DNA from: Marsupella aquatica
Lineage: Eukaryota; Marchantiophyta
Assembly (NCBI GenBank): GCA_973895155.1
Contig: OZ316892.1
Coordinates: 20,398,001-20,462,000, forward strand
Direction: 5' to 3'
Length of the DNA stretch: 64,000 nt
In this document: piece after piece, positions 11,276 to 22,800 of the stretch
Position numbering within the stretch: the stretch's first letter is position 1
Layout: each line of letters starts with the position of its first letter
The notes under the pieces: model-generated
The model's database searches: none
Told to the model about the DNA's origin: nothing
Seen by the model: the letters and a program-made list of their open reading frames with translations, nothing else
Made by a program: the position numbers and the translations under genes

Positions 11276-13398
11276 CAACATCATATTGGCCATTTAAAAA
11301 ACACCTTAAAAACTTGACCTGGGCTAAGGTGAGAGAGCCGCCGCACTGACTTGCAGTCGGAAAGGGCAGGTTACGAAGCACGAACCCGTACCGTCGTCGT
11401 TCAAGTGGAGCAGGTAGACCTATTCAACGGTAGTGCACTACGGCAGTCACTCTGCGGGCTGAACAGAGAGCATCGACAGTCGACAAACTCAGACCGGACC
11501 CACCATCAACGGCCGATGTCGATGCTACCGTTACAAACTGTGATCGTGCACCACCTGCCGTCGACCCACTAGAACCTTCACAACCACGGTATTGTCGAAT
11601 TCATAGTTCTTCTACTTCCATGGATAGGTTTTGATAACTCCACTGACTACCTCCGTAGCATTCGAGAACACGCCAGTGGCTGCATGTCAATGTCTGTTCC
11701 TTCGTTCCAGAAGCTCGTCTATGGTACAAAGTACAAGCGAAGACCTGTGGGCAGTGGGAAGTCGGTGGAGGTGGAGCCCGTGCTGGATATCCCTCGTGCC
11801 AATTTTCCTTTCTGCAATTCATATCATTCTGCAGGTCTGATAGTCGTTTGGGAAGATGCTTTACAACTCATTATCGGACTGAGGAATTCTCGAAACACAC
11901 AGTTTCGTGGAGATTTCTGATTTGAGCAGAGCTGCCTCACAAGACTTTCAAGGGATGGAGGCAGATGCACGAGATTCGTGAGTACGATCTTCCGTGTGTA
12001 ATCCTCGGTCGGTCTATGTACGAAGAGCGTAGTGCCTAATGAATTCTGCAGGAGTTGAGACGAACTTTAAATTAAATCAATTAACCGCTTTCTTGGTCGA
12101 ATTAATCAATCCCGTTCCATTTAAATTTGGCGTCAGTGAATGATGTTCTATGACTCACCTATTGGAATCCGAACTCCCTCTCAAGGAGAAAATGATTTGT
12201 AATATTTCTTCAATTAACTTAGATGAAACGCGAAGTACTGAGTAAAATGACCCAAGATCCACAAATGCGACATCCCTTTATCCTTTGACAGTGAATGCAA
12301 AAGCACCATACTGGAATGCATGCACTTGAAACAGTAATTAACGAAACTCAATCCAAACATTGCCATCTGCGTTACAGTTTTCTGCTGACAGAGATTTAAT
12401 TACGGGAAAAATCTGATAGTCATACTCGCTCGTTACCATACCCATAAGTCTAATAAGTTGGGCTTCAAGTTGGCGGAAAAACACTCCGCGACTATTGACG
12501 AGTGTCCGAATTGTACTCATCTCCGACTTGGTCCAAAATTTATCTCCGAAACACATTTGAGATGAAGTTAGTATCGTGACAAGGCTAGCGAAACGCGAGT
12601 TTGCATTGCATTACACGGTTTATAAACTTTGGGAACAATGTAACCCTCCAAGGAAAAGGACTCAAACTTAGAGAACCAAATCAGCATGCCAGCATAGTTC
12701 AACATTATTTTTGTGTCAACTGGCACACCATTCTACAAGTCTCTGAAATGTTATTCAAAACAATAATGGCGTTCCTGACAGAAACCTCGTCCTCTACGAT
12801 CTCAACCTCCACCTTATGAAGTGGCGGTTTGCCCTCCCCTGATACCGGCCGCTCTACAAAATTCACTGCCCTCTCCTTGCCTGCACGCGTAAAAAGGACC
12901 AGTGGATTTCCAATCGTCTGAGATGGGTTGGGGACGGCCATGCCAGATGAGTCTGGGACGAACGCTTTAGCTGATCCTGGTGCAACTAGTCGAGAGAGAG
13001 CAACATTGCATCTGTCCCCACTTCCTTGCTGGGCTGCCCATTTGTATGTAGCTTTTACAAATAAAAATTACTAAAACCATTGCACCACACATTTCTGAAC
13101 TAAAACCAGATTGTCCGGACCGTGCAACTCCCTGATGGACTTTCCACTAGGTGCAGAGTTCAACTGAAATTGTGTCGACGCCATCCGTGTGTGTGCCTTT
13201 TTCCAGGCAGGGAGTGAATCCCACGCATCACTGAGTGCAACTCAGATGCCGTACAGAACTTATTGGACCGAAATTCTCTACCTTAGAAAGCCCCCTATGA
13301 TGAGCTGTGGCCCACACTACTCAACACTTCCTTTTTCATTCAGCTCGGTCTGCCTTCTTTTGGCCCCACCCATCTGATGAGGAACTCATTCATTTCTA

Positions 13399-13403
13399 GA
13401 TCA
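13399..13403. repeat. Target-site duplication of the copia element, left copy
   Basis: GATCA lies immediately outside the left LTR and is repeated exactly at 19869-19873 beyond the right LTR. A 5-bp duplication is standard for copia integrases. Confidence 0.93.
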
Positions 13404-13747
13404 TGTTGAGCATAGACGACATTCGCAACGGCAAGCCCATGAACCATCCAACGCACAATAGTCGACACAGAGAGATACGTGGTTCACCTCCACATGAGGC
13501 TACGTCCACGGGAACACACAAGAGCTTTACTGCACTCTAGGCCGATCAGCCATACCAAGCATCCACAGCACAAGCTCTCCCTATCTCTCAACTAGCTCCG
13601 TAACAATGAGCCTAAGTTCCACCAGGGTCTGGCATCAGCCCTGGCTATATGCACAACAGCACTACCGCTAACCTTAGCTAGGTCCTAACCCGAGTTAGCC
13701 TAACTGTGGTTAGCACAAGAGTCACAAGACTAGAGCAATATCTAACA
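13404..13747 (-). repeat. 3' LTR of the copia element
   Basis: 344 bp, beginning TGTTGAGC and ending TCTAACA on the plus strand. It differs from the other LTR at four sites, each a C/T or G/A exchange. Confidence 0.97.
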
Positions 13748-13749
13748 AA

Positions 13750-13758
13750 CTCCCCCTT
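13750..13758 (-). other. Polypurine tract of the copia element
   Basis: AAGGGGGAG on the minus strand, two bases before the 3' LTR. This is the expected place for plus-strand DNA priming. Confidence 0.9.
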
Positions 13759-13955
13759 GACTCTTGTCTTGGGGACTGGACTAAATGCAACCATATGGAA
13801 TCCTCAGCGGGAAGTTCTAGACAATCACCAAAACCAGGTCTCCCCCTAAAAACCACAAGGGTTAACTAAGGGTTAACTAGAACTAAGCCGTAGCCAAACA
13901 GGAATGAGTAATCCATATACAAATAGTCACACATTGCTAAATAACTCTACTTGCA

Positions 13956-14395
13956 CTACAAGTGCAAAACCTGCAAAGTAGCACGGTGTCTTGAGAAACT
14001 CTCCAAAGGAATCACTTTGGTAAAAGCATCAGCGGGATTGAGCTTTCCATCAATTTTGACTAGCCCAAAAGTTTTATCAGACACTGCTTGCCTGATAAAA
14101 TGGTACCTGATATCAATGTGCTTCACCCTGCTATCCATCACCTGGTTAGCAGCCAAGTGAAGAGCACTCTGACTATCACAGTTTAGAGTCATTTTTCCAT
14201 GCTCTAAACCCATCTCCGCGATCAACTTATCCAACCAAATTGCTTCCTTTGCTGCTTCTGCTGCTGCAACATACTCTGCTTCTGTAGTAGACTGAGATAT
14301 GCACTTCTGCAAGGTAGATTTCCAACTGATACATCCTCCTCCAAGAGTGTATACAAACCCAGTTGTAGACCTCTGGCTTACAGTTTTCCATATTG
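13956..14395 (-). pseudogene. Copia RNase H, frameshifted C-terminal part of pol
   Basis: The frame carries RSTTGFVYTLGGG, SWKSTLQKC, STTEAEYVAAAEAAKEAIWL and HIDIRYHFIRQAV, the standard end of copia pol. It lies in a different frame from the upstream reverse transcriptase. The stretch expected between the two (end of reverse transcriptase, RTRPDL-type motif and the start of RNase H, roughly a hundred codons or more) is absent, so the fusion near 14390 marks an internal deletion, not a simple base slip. Confidence 0.9.
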
Positions 14396-15045
14396 AATCG
14401 TGCAAGTACTTTCCTCGCATACTGGCCTTGACTCAAGCACAACTGTCCAGTCTCAGAGTTCCTAAAAATCTCCATCCCTAAGATCCTCTTGGCCTTACCA
14501 AGATCCTTCATCCTGAATTCAACACTCAATTTTGCCTTGAGACTGTCAACCTCAGATTGATCTTTAGCCACAATCAGCATGTCATCCACATAGATCACCA
14601 GAATGATGAAACCAAATACATCATTCTTGACTGATTTCGTATACACACAAGGATCATACACCATCCTTGTAAAACCTTGAGCAAGCATGAAATCATCAAA
14701 CCGCTTGTTCCACTGTCTGGGAGACTGCTTCAATCCATACAAGGACTTGAGCAATCTGCAAACTAAGTTCTCTTGGCCTTTCTTCATAAAGCCTAGCAGC
14801 TGTCTCATGAAGATCATCTCTTCCAAGTTGCCATAGAGAAAAGCAGTAACAACATCCATCTGATCCATCACCAGACCAAATAACACAACAAGCTGACACA
14901 AGATCCGAATTGTGGAATACTTAGCCACCGGTGAAAAGACCTCATTGTAATCCACTCCTTTCTCCTGAGTGAATCCCTTGGCAACAAGCCTTGCCTTGTA
15001 GATCTTGTCTCCACCCTCTGAAGGACTATCCTTCAACTTGTAAAT
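14395..15045 (-). pseudogene. Copia reverse transcriptase, central part of pol
   Basis: It continues the integrase frame beyond the TGA at 15046-15048: IYKLKDSPSEGG, KARLVAKGFTQ, FSPVAKYSTIR, DVVTAFLYGNLEE, then YVDDMLI (catalytic Asp pair near 14585) and DLGKAKRILGMEI. Homology ends at about FNMENCK (near 14395); beyond this the frame runs out of register to a stop at 14227. In copia proteins SK is normally followed by Trp, so the stop most simply derives from TGG to TGA, a C-to-T change on the plus strand. Confidence 0.93.
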
Positions 15046-16842
15046 TCACTTGCTGTCCACCACTTGCTGACCTCTTGGAAGCTCCACCAGCTCCCATGTC
15101 TTGTTGTCACTCAAAGATTGCAACTCCCTCTGCATTGCTGCATTCCACTCATGCTTCTGCTCTGAAGCACAAGCCTCACTATACGAAGAAGACTCTCCTT
15201 CTTCCAAGATCAAAGCCATATCATCTTCATGAGGTGCAATGTCAATATCATCTAGCTTAGATGAGTCTGCCCATTGACCATACCTGGTAGGAGCTCTAGT
15301 AGAATGACTGGAAGTTCTTCTAGTAGATGACTCAGGCTGATCTATTGCTGCTGCTGGTGAAATTTGAGGTACCCAAGCAACAATTTGCTCCTCTTGTTCC
15401 ATCACAGGAACCAGCTCCAAGCCCGGAGCTTCTCCATCTCTCCTGTCATGAACTGCATCATGACTAATCTCCCTCTCAACCCGGTCCAGGATGGGAGATT
15501 TCCCCTTGTCAGTATGGGAGTCTTGAGAACTCTCCCCCTCCTTTGATGATCTGGATTCATTAAAGGACACATCTCTACTGACAATTAGTTTACAGGTTAC
15601 TGGATCCCATAACCTATAACCCTTAACACCTTTCTGATAGCCAAAGAAAATGCACTTCTTCGACTTGGACTCCAGCTTGGATCGAAGCTGGGAAGGTGTA
15701 AGCACATAAGCATCACATCCAAAAATCCTCAGATGTGAGTAATCTGCTGGACGCCCGTACCTCATTTCAAATGGCGTCTTGAATCCAATAGAACTGGATG
15801 GAGAAAAATTTACCAAATAAGCTGCAGTGTTGACAGCTTCAGCCCAAAACTCATGTGGTAAGCATGATTGACTCAACATACTCCTCGAGCGGTCCAATAG
15901 TGTTCGGTTGAGTCTCTCAGAAATACCATTCTGTTGAGGAGTATAACTTGTTGTGAGATGGCGGGTAATCCCTTGCTCCTTACAATACGTTCCAAATTCC
16001 CCGGAACTGTATTCACCGCCGTTATCCGATCGAAGATATCTCACCTTATTACCAGTCTGATTCTCAACTTGGGCTTTCCACTCCTTAAAAGTGGCAAAAA
16101 CATCAGACTTATTGTGTATAAAGTATATCCACACATACCTTGAGTAATCGTCTATAAACGCGACATAGTATAACCGTCCAGAATGTGAGGGAGTAGGGGC
16201 TGGACCCCACACATCACTATGTACATACTCAAGTACCTCCTTGCTGGTGTGAGTTCCAACTCCGAAGGGTTTCTTGTGCTGCTTCCCTAGCACACAGTGC
16301 TCACAAAATTCCAACTTACAAGATTGTAAATTAGAAAGTAATCCTTTCTTCTGAAGAATAACCAAACCTTTTTCACTCATGTGGCCCAAACGGAAGTGCC
16401 ACAGCCGGGCCGTCTCCTCATGAGATAAGGTTACATTGGCTTCATCACAAACTACGCTGCCCTCCAAAACGTATAGATTGCTATGTCTCTTTCCCTTCAA
16501 TACAACTTTAGTACCAGTTGAAACCTGAAGGACACCATGAGCAGAACTCCACTGATGGCCATTTGCCTCTAAAACACCAAGTGAAATGAGATTTTTCATC
16601 ATGCTGGGAATGTGTCTCACATTCCTCAACGTTCTTACAGCACCATCAAACATCTGAAATCTTACAGATCCAAGTCCAACAACTTGACATGGGATTCCAT
16701 TTCCCATCAACACTGACCCGTTGGAAACCGTGTAAGAACTGAAAAAATCTCTCCTACAGCAAATGTGAAAAGTACATGCACTATCTAGAATCCAGTCATC
16801 ACTACCTGGATTTGACACTACGTTGAGAGCATAACTTTGGCA
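15046..16842 (-). pseudogene. Copia protease and integrase, N-terminal part of pol
   Basis: In the same frame as gag after the TGA at 16843-16845. The protease shows WILDSACTFHIC with the catalytic Asp. The integrase zinc module is LWHFRLGHMSEKGL ... CEHCVLGKQH (HHCC). The core has VHSDVWGP, IDDYSRYVWIY, LRSDNGGEYSSGEF and YTPQQNGISERLNRTL, giving the Asp, Asp and Glu of the catalytic triad. FGYQKGVKGYRLWDPVTCKLIVSRDVSFNES closes the domain and is followed by an acidic Ser-rich linker into reverse transcriptase. The segment ends at the TGA at 15046-15048. Each domain is intact on its own. Confidence 0.95.
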
Positions 16843-17898
16843 TCACAATATGTCATCATCATCAAGTAAATCTACCTCATGCGAGCTCGATGCCGCGTTA
16901 GCAGATGCAGTAGGGACCTTTACTCGACAATCCCTTTTCATGTGGCCTGGCTTGCCACAATTCCAACATGCAAGAGGCTTCCTCTCTTGCGATTTCCCTC
17001 TGGATTTAGATCTCCCCCGTGATGTAGATCTAAACTTGTTCTGCCCATTTGTGCGCTGCGCTGCTCTTCCCCGGTTCACATTCAGCGCAGTGCCAGAAGA
17101 AGATGCTGTCTGTGATTGACCCAACTTCTTCTGAGCATCATCAGACAACAAGGAGCTCACCACCTCATTATACGAAATGGACTTCAGATCTCTGTATAAG
17201 AGCACCTGTTTCAAGCCCTGATATGACGACGGTAAGGAGCTTAGCAGAAGCAAGGCCTTATCCTCATCTTCAACTCCTTTTCCCAGGTTTGACAGATCCA
17301 CCGCTAGACTGTCAAATTCATCTAGATGATCCTGCATCTTGCTCCCTTCCTTGAGCCTGAGGCTCATCAAGAGAGACTTCTTGTACAGCCGGTCTGACGC
17401 ATCTTCCCGGTAGTACTTCTCTCTAAGAGCCTTGAACAGTGATGCGCAATCCGCATAATCATCCAGCTGCTTGATGATGTGCGGCTTCAGATAAAGCATC
17501 ACTGCATTAACAGCAATCACCTGCTCCTGTCTCCACTGCTTCTCTGAGATCTCCTCCTCTCCATCATACTGCTCTCGCGAAGAGAGCAGATGAGCTAAGC
17601 CCATGGCCCGAAGAACACCCTTCACTTGCTTCTCCCACAACAAGTAATCAGTACGACCATCATACTTCTCCACCTCAAACTTCACTCCTCCAAATCTAGC
17701 CATCTCCCTCTTCTTCCCCACTACCGATAGCTCTGGTAGTAGTACAGCTTCCTCCACTGCACGCCGCACCGGTGATCGTACCGGTGTCACTTGTTCCTCC
17801 TCAAACGGTAACAGCTCCTCCTCAGACTCACCGTCTGACCGTCGCGATCCTGAAGCTCCACCGACACCAATTCTTCCAGTATCCTCCGAGTCACTCAT
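16843..17898 (-). CDS. gag: Copia Gag
   Basis: 351 codons from the ATG at 17898 (MSDSEDTGRIGVG). It forms the capsid of the retrotransposon particle and binds its RNA. The UBN2/gag core reads VEKYDGRTDYLLWEKQVKGVL ... QLDDYADCASLFKALREKYY ... LYKKSLLMSLRLKEGSKMQDHLDEFDSL ... LLLSSLPSSYQGL. A basic Arg/Ser stretch precedes a CCHC zinc knuckle, CWNCGKPGHMKRDC. The frame ends DDDDIL-TGA and would run straight into protease. The stop could be damage or a suppressed stop, but copia elements normally use one continuous frame. Copy-specific damage is therefore likelier. Confidence 0.93.
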   Translation of the reverse strand: MSDSEDTGRIGVGGASGSRRSDGESEEELLPFEEEQVTPVRSPVRRAVEEAVLLPELSVVGKKREMARFGGVKFEVEKYDGRTDYLLWEKQVKGVLRAMGLAHLLSSREQYDGEEEISEKQWRQEQVIAVNAVMLYLKPHIIKQLDDYADCASLFKALREKYYREDASDRLYKKSLLMSLRLKEGSKMQDHLDEFDSLAVDLSNLGKGVEDEDKALLLLSSLPSSYQGLKQVLLYRDLKSISYNEVVSSLLSDDAQKKLGQSQTASSSGTALNVNRGRAAQRTNGQNKFRSTSRGRSKSRGKSQERKPLACWNCGKPGHMKRDCRVKVPTASANAASSSHEVDLLDDDDIL

Positions 17899-19510
17899 AT
17901 GAAACAATCACGAAAAAATGTCTTTTTTCGAAACTTCTCACAAAACTCAAAACTCAACACCGCCGCGTAGCCCACGAAGCTAGGAGTCCAATACTAAAAG
18001 CCGAAATCAAAATTGAAATTCGATGGAAAAGTTATTCAAATTTTGGTCGGGGTGGGTAAAACCTTGGGAAACTCCCCCGTTTTGACCACCTCGGAGAATA
18101 ACCGAAATACCAAGTACAAACTATTGTCGGAATCGCGATGTGATCGGTGCGCCGCGTTGCTAACTCCAGTGGCAACGTCCTCGCCAAAAAAGAACCAAAA
18201 AAGTTACCGTTCGGCGGACGGAATCTTTGTCGGACGGGCATAAAACAGCTCTCTGTTTTTTGGGAATATTCTTGCACAGTCCGACAGGTCTCACAGGGGG
18301 CCGTTCCCCCTGTCGGAGCGGTTAAAATGGAGGGCGGCAGGTCCCGGCACCAAGTAAAACAAGAGGGAGGGAAAATGCTATTAAAAACGCCGTAAAGGGG
18401 GTGCTAAAGCTTCTAAACAAACTATACGCCTTAAAAATGCGCATCCGCGTCGCGCATACGCGAGGCGGGCCAGGTGGCGTACAGGGTATAGAGGCGGGGG
18501 CCGGGAGTAAATGCTGCGCCGTGCGGGAGGGTGAGATGGGATGACGGAGGCGTCCGGCAGGCAGCCGGGCGCATACGGGGTAACGGCGGGCCAGGGGCGT
18601 GGGCGCAAAAGGCAGGGCCGGGGTTAAGGCTAAGCTGGGAGGGAGTCGGGGCTCGCGAAGGGTGAGGTGCGGGGCGCACGCCGGCCGGTGCTGCGGACCC
18701 CGCTGGGGGGGGAGGTGGGTGCGCGTATGTACTCGGCCAAAAACCAGGCCGATACGAGGCCGAAACGAAGTGTGTATACACCTCGTTAAAAAATGACCTA
18801 AAACCCCCTTTAAAACGCAAAAAACTTCCCTGAAAAAATGAATGTAAAACTCACTTGAAAAGCCGCTGTTTGAAACGAGGGAAGTGAACGCCGCTGACGG
18901 TAAATGTGGCCGAATTGCACCGGCACAGTCTGCAGCTCCAGCAGAGTAAAAAATTTCCGCCGCGTCGCCTTCACTCCGCATCAAGTGCCAATCCCGGGCT
19001 CAAAACGATCGCCTTGCCGCGATCAAACCGTTGAGCCGTAGCACTTTGCATATCACTGAGTCGTACGTCACGAAGAGAAACCCGGTTCAGTTGAGAACAA
19101 GCTCCATAGCTTGTGAAAAAACCTGAACGCCTCCGTCACTCGTCACGTCGCACTCAGTAACAACTCGGCAGCAATCCAGATACCGAAACGACCGACTCAC
19201 TTCAACCTTCAACTTGAGCTATAATGTGCGATCCCTCCAGCACCGCACAACTCACACCGTTGAAAAACGCCAACTCTGGTCTCTCCCCCGAAAACCCGTC
19301 GAACACGAATAACACCTGAACGACGCAAGCTTCAATTCCTCTGCACCACGGATACCGATCAGCGAGTTCTAACCACCGTTAGAACGCCCTCTCACTCACC
19401 TATTCGCACAGCCACACACATTCGAGTTTCATGCGACGAACTCCGAATGTACCATCGACAATGAACGCTGGAAAAACCTATCACAAAAAACCTCGTCACC
19501 TCCCAGGCAT
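17899..19510 (-). other. Long 5' leader of the copia element, with a GC-rich upstream ORF
   Basis: About 1.6 kb separate the PBS from gag, longer than the few hundred bases common in copia elements. Bases about 18420-18760 are strikingly GC-rich compared with the rest of the element. On the same strand as gag a 220-codon frame runs from 18984 (starts MMRSEGDAAEIFYSAG) to 18322. It is rich in Pro, Ala, Arg and His in its second half, with no domain I recognise. It may be a captured fragment, a real accessory ORF, or open by chance because of high GC. Confidence 0.6.
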
Positions 19511-19522
19511 GCTCTGATACCA
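19511..19522 (-). other. Primer binding site of the copia element
   Basis: TGGTATCAGAGC on the minus strand, two bases inside the 5' LTR. It is complementary to the 3' end of initiator methionine tRNA, the usual copia primer. Confidence 0.95.
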
Positions 19523-19524
19523 CT

Positions 19525-19868
19525 TGTTGAGCATAGACGACATTCGCAACGGCAAGCCCATGAACCATCCAATGCACAATAGTCGACACAGAGAGATACG
19601 TGGTTCACCTCCACATGAGGCTACGTCCATGGGAACACACAAGAGCTTTACTGCACTCTAGGCCGATCGGCCATACCAAGCATCCACAGCACAAGCTCTC
19701 CTTATCTCTCAACTAGCTCCGTAACAATGAGCCTAAGTTCCACCAGGGTCTGGCATCAGCCCTGGCTATATGCACAACAGCACTACCGCTAACCTTAGCT
19801 AGGTCCTAACCCGAGTTAGCCTAACTGTGGTTAGCACAAGAGTCACAAGACTAGAGCAATATCTAACA
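19525..19868 (-). repeat. 5' LTR of the copia element
   Basis: 344 bp, same ends as the 3' LTR. It should hold the element promoter. Confidence 0.97.
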
Positions 19869-19873
19869 GATCA
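19869..19873. repeat. Target-site duplication of the copia element, right copy
   Basis: GATCA, identical to 13399-13403. Confidence 0.93.
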
Positions 19874-22800
19874 GACGCTTGGCACCCAAGACCACGACTG
19901 ATGTCTCAGCAAAGGGATCACTCAATCGTTGCTGATCGAAGAAGAGCTATCACTTTATTGTGGGAAGGGCATTCAATCATGTGAATGAGTACAGTAATGA
20001 GTTGTGATGCTGATGTAGTTTTACAGTTCAGATCGCCACTTCATCAGTGTCTGGTGCATCAATTCGGAGGATACGTACACATCATGTGTCAAAGCTTGAG
20101 AACTTTGTGTCCGCTCCCAACGGCCACTACCGCTGCCATATCAAGTGCCACATCAAGTAAGATTGCCAGAGCGATGCCATCCTCGGGTTCCTGTGCGACT
20201 CTCACACTTTCTTTACTCGTCTCCAAAGCAATTTGTGTAGGCATGCATCCTCTTAGAGATCCCAGTCCCAAACCAACGCCACCCTTGTGATATTCACACT
20301 ACCCCACCCTAGGGTCTCTCTGAAATGGGTCCAACATTTTTGGCTAATAATGTTTATTGGTATTTTTTCTCTATTTTTCAGGAATTCTTGTAGAACATTA
20401 TTAAATTTTGAGTTTATTTTGAGTCAAGCCATGAGAGTTTTGGGCTTATGACTTGATGATTCTGAGTACTCATTTTTTTTTCTTTTGCCCCTACAAGGCA
20501 ACTAGAGGAAAACACAAACCGAAATACTTCATATTAACACAATGAAAATTAATTTAATAGAACTTACCCCTCCGCATTCATGATGAATACCTCAACCCAA
20601 AATGGCCTAAAAGCATTGTCACTTTGATTGGAGTACAGCTTACCTACTCTAGCATATCCTCAAAACTAACAAATATTTGAAACTATTAACATCAAATTAT
20701 TACAATTAGACTCAAATTTTGGGAAATGTGGTCCACAGGGGTTTTCAAAAACCAACTTGTGGTTTATGGGAGCATCATTTTCTTAGAAATTATACATTAC
20801 TCAAAATTTCAAAATTGCATTAAAAAGCTTCTCATGTTTTTTCCAGAAAAATTTGCAAGTCTCAGTTAACCCAATAAGGAAACCCAATAAAAAAACCTAT
20901 AGTCAAGCTTTGTGTGTGATGGCTCAGAAGTTAGTAAAAGTGAGGAGTTATTGCGCCAGTGGACTCACCATTTGTCCAGCTTGAATGGTGAAAGGTGCGA
21001 CGGTGTGGGGATGCTTCAAGTGTGCGATACCCTGGCATAGGAGTAGGAAAGGGGTTCCATGGGTTACTATATCCAAAGGAGGTTTGCTCCCACCTCCATT
21101 TCTACTCCCCTCTAGGGATTAGACTTCACTATTTTGCAAAGAGAACATATATGGTGGAACTTAGACACCTGATCTCAACCCATTGGGTATACCATTCTAT
21201 GAAAATCTCTGTCGCCGAAGCATAACCAGAAAATCTTAGGCAAATCAATTTTCTCTTGCATTTGTTCAGTAGTAAACAATATAAGTATGCTCAACCCCCG
21301 GCTCAACGAAACCTACATCTTGCATATCCGAGCTCCTTCTAACATAGGGTGAAAATGACTTTCTTACATACCCTGCTCTAGGGCCCCTTCTCACATAGGG
21401 ACTAAATCACTTTCTTGCATTATTGTGCCCTAGGACCCCTTCTAACATAGGGGTGAAATCAGCTTTTTACCAAATTAGTATGCTACAGGTTCATTTATTT
21501 ATCTACTGTTTGCGATTTCATCACTACCACCATGCCTTTTTGGTCACAGTGCAATAAATGCATTCCATTGAAAATGAAGAGAACGAGGAGGAGGAAAAGG
21601 TAAGTCTTGTCCATGGTCCACATTGGAAGTCCCTCTCGTCAAGAGCGAATGGAAGAAGCCTAAACGTGAACTAAGCAGGAAAAGGCACAACAGACACTAT
21701 GGCAGTATGGCTGGAGAATCAATCATGAGTACTATTTAAAGAGCCTCGAAAAACGGAATGCCCCGACACCTGCCGATGCCATTCTATGGTTTCTCCTTTT
21801 CGGACAATTTCTCATGCATTCAAGAGCATGTCAACCAACTTGGACCCAGGGAAATGAGCGAGGAGTCCACTTTTCCCGGCGGATCCCACGTTCCAATTTT
21901 CATTATCGTGGAAGGCGTTGATAAGCTAGCTGATCCTACGCGTTGAATCGAAAGTGACACAATGTTTATCCCACTTGATATCGGCCGCCAATTTTGTTTG
22001 GAGATGAAGTATCTCCTATCTTGGGTTTCTTCATACGCACTTCAAAATTCCAACCAGGGAATGACTGTACTGTACAGTTGTCCAGACAAAGTTCTTAAAG
22101 GTGTCGACCCTCTCCTTACGTTGACAAACTCCTTTCGCATTGCGCCATAATGTATTCGATGCAGTGAGTGGCTGCTTGAAGCTATGCCGGAGGTGAAAAA
22201 GTATAGACTCTACTCTGAGCCTCTCCGTGATTGGTCAATGCTTTCATTTTCTAGAGTGCGAGCTCTATTCCAATTTGGTCATGAACATAGTGCATCGATG
22301 CCAATTTTGAATGATCTAAATTCGGTGAATCAAATATCCTTCACTCTACAATTCGGTGAATTTAGGTCATCACTCTACAATGTCGCAGATTCTCAATCTT
22401 TCAGCACATCACAACGATCTCTCTGTGTGTTGCATTCTCGAGAGTCGAGAGCAGCGATCACAAAGATTTTAATCTGGTCCTTGTGAAAGATTTTGCTCGA
22501 TCCCTTTCATGCGTGATGGTTGCACTCCAAAGCTATTGTCACAAACTGTGAGTCTATCTCAAGGTCTGTAAGTTTCAAATTTCCCTTACCACGGCACGTC
22601 ATGTCTGAACATGTTAATTCCTTGCCCAGGACCACCAGACTACTGTTGACTATTATTTCGGAGCCGCTTACTAACGATTTAACAATACATTTGTACACGT
22701 ACTTAGCAATCTACCAATCTATTTACCAATTCATAGTTTCCCTTGCCTATGGCGCACTTTTCCCATATTACATAATTACAAAGTTAAAAGTTTGCCTGTG

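Larger units (their letters stand above)
10301..13398. other. Intergenic repeat-derived DNA left of the copia insertion
   Basis: AT-rich DNA with a tRNA-like head at 10313 and a dispersed repeat at about 10975-11275. Two minus-strand ATG frames, 12705-12941 (starts MAVPNPSQTIGNPLVLF) and 12338-12556 (starts MCFGDKFWTKSE), look somewhat more protein-like than their surroundings, but no domain is recognised and no convincing splice connection was found. A plus-strand open stretch at 11684-11920 is equally unassigned. Confidence 0.35.
13404..19868 (-). mobile_element. Ty1/copia LTR retrotransposon, Tork/Tnt1-like, structurally complete but disabled
   Basis: This 6465-bp element is read on the minus strand: 5' LTR (19525-19868), PBS, long leader, gag, protease, integrase, reverse transcriptase, RNase H, PPT and 3' LTR (13404-13747). 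The LTRs start TG and end CA and differ at four positions in 344, all transitions. The 5-bp target duplication is perfect. Integrase lies before reverse transcriptase, which defines copia, and phrases such as LGHMSEKGL and GYRLWDP match the Tnt1/Tork lineage. Gag and most of pol share one frame, broken by TGA at 16843-16845 and TGA at 15046-15048, then by a frame-changing deletion near 14390. This copy is therefore defective in cis, but its LTRs, PBS and PPT remain intact. Confidence 0.97.
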
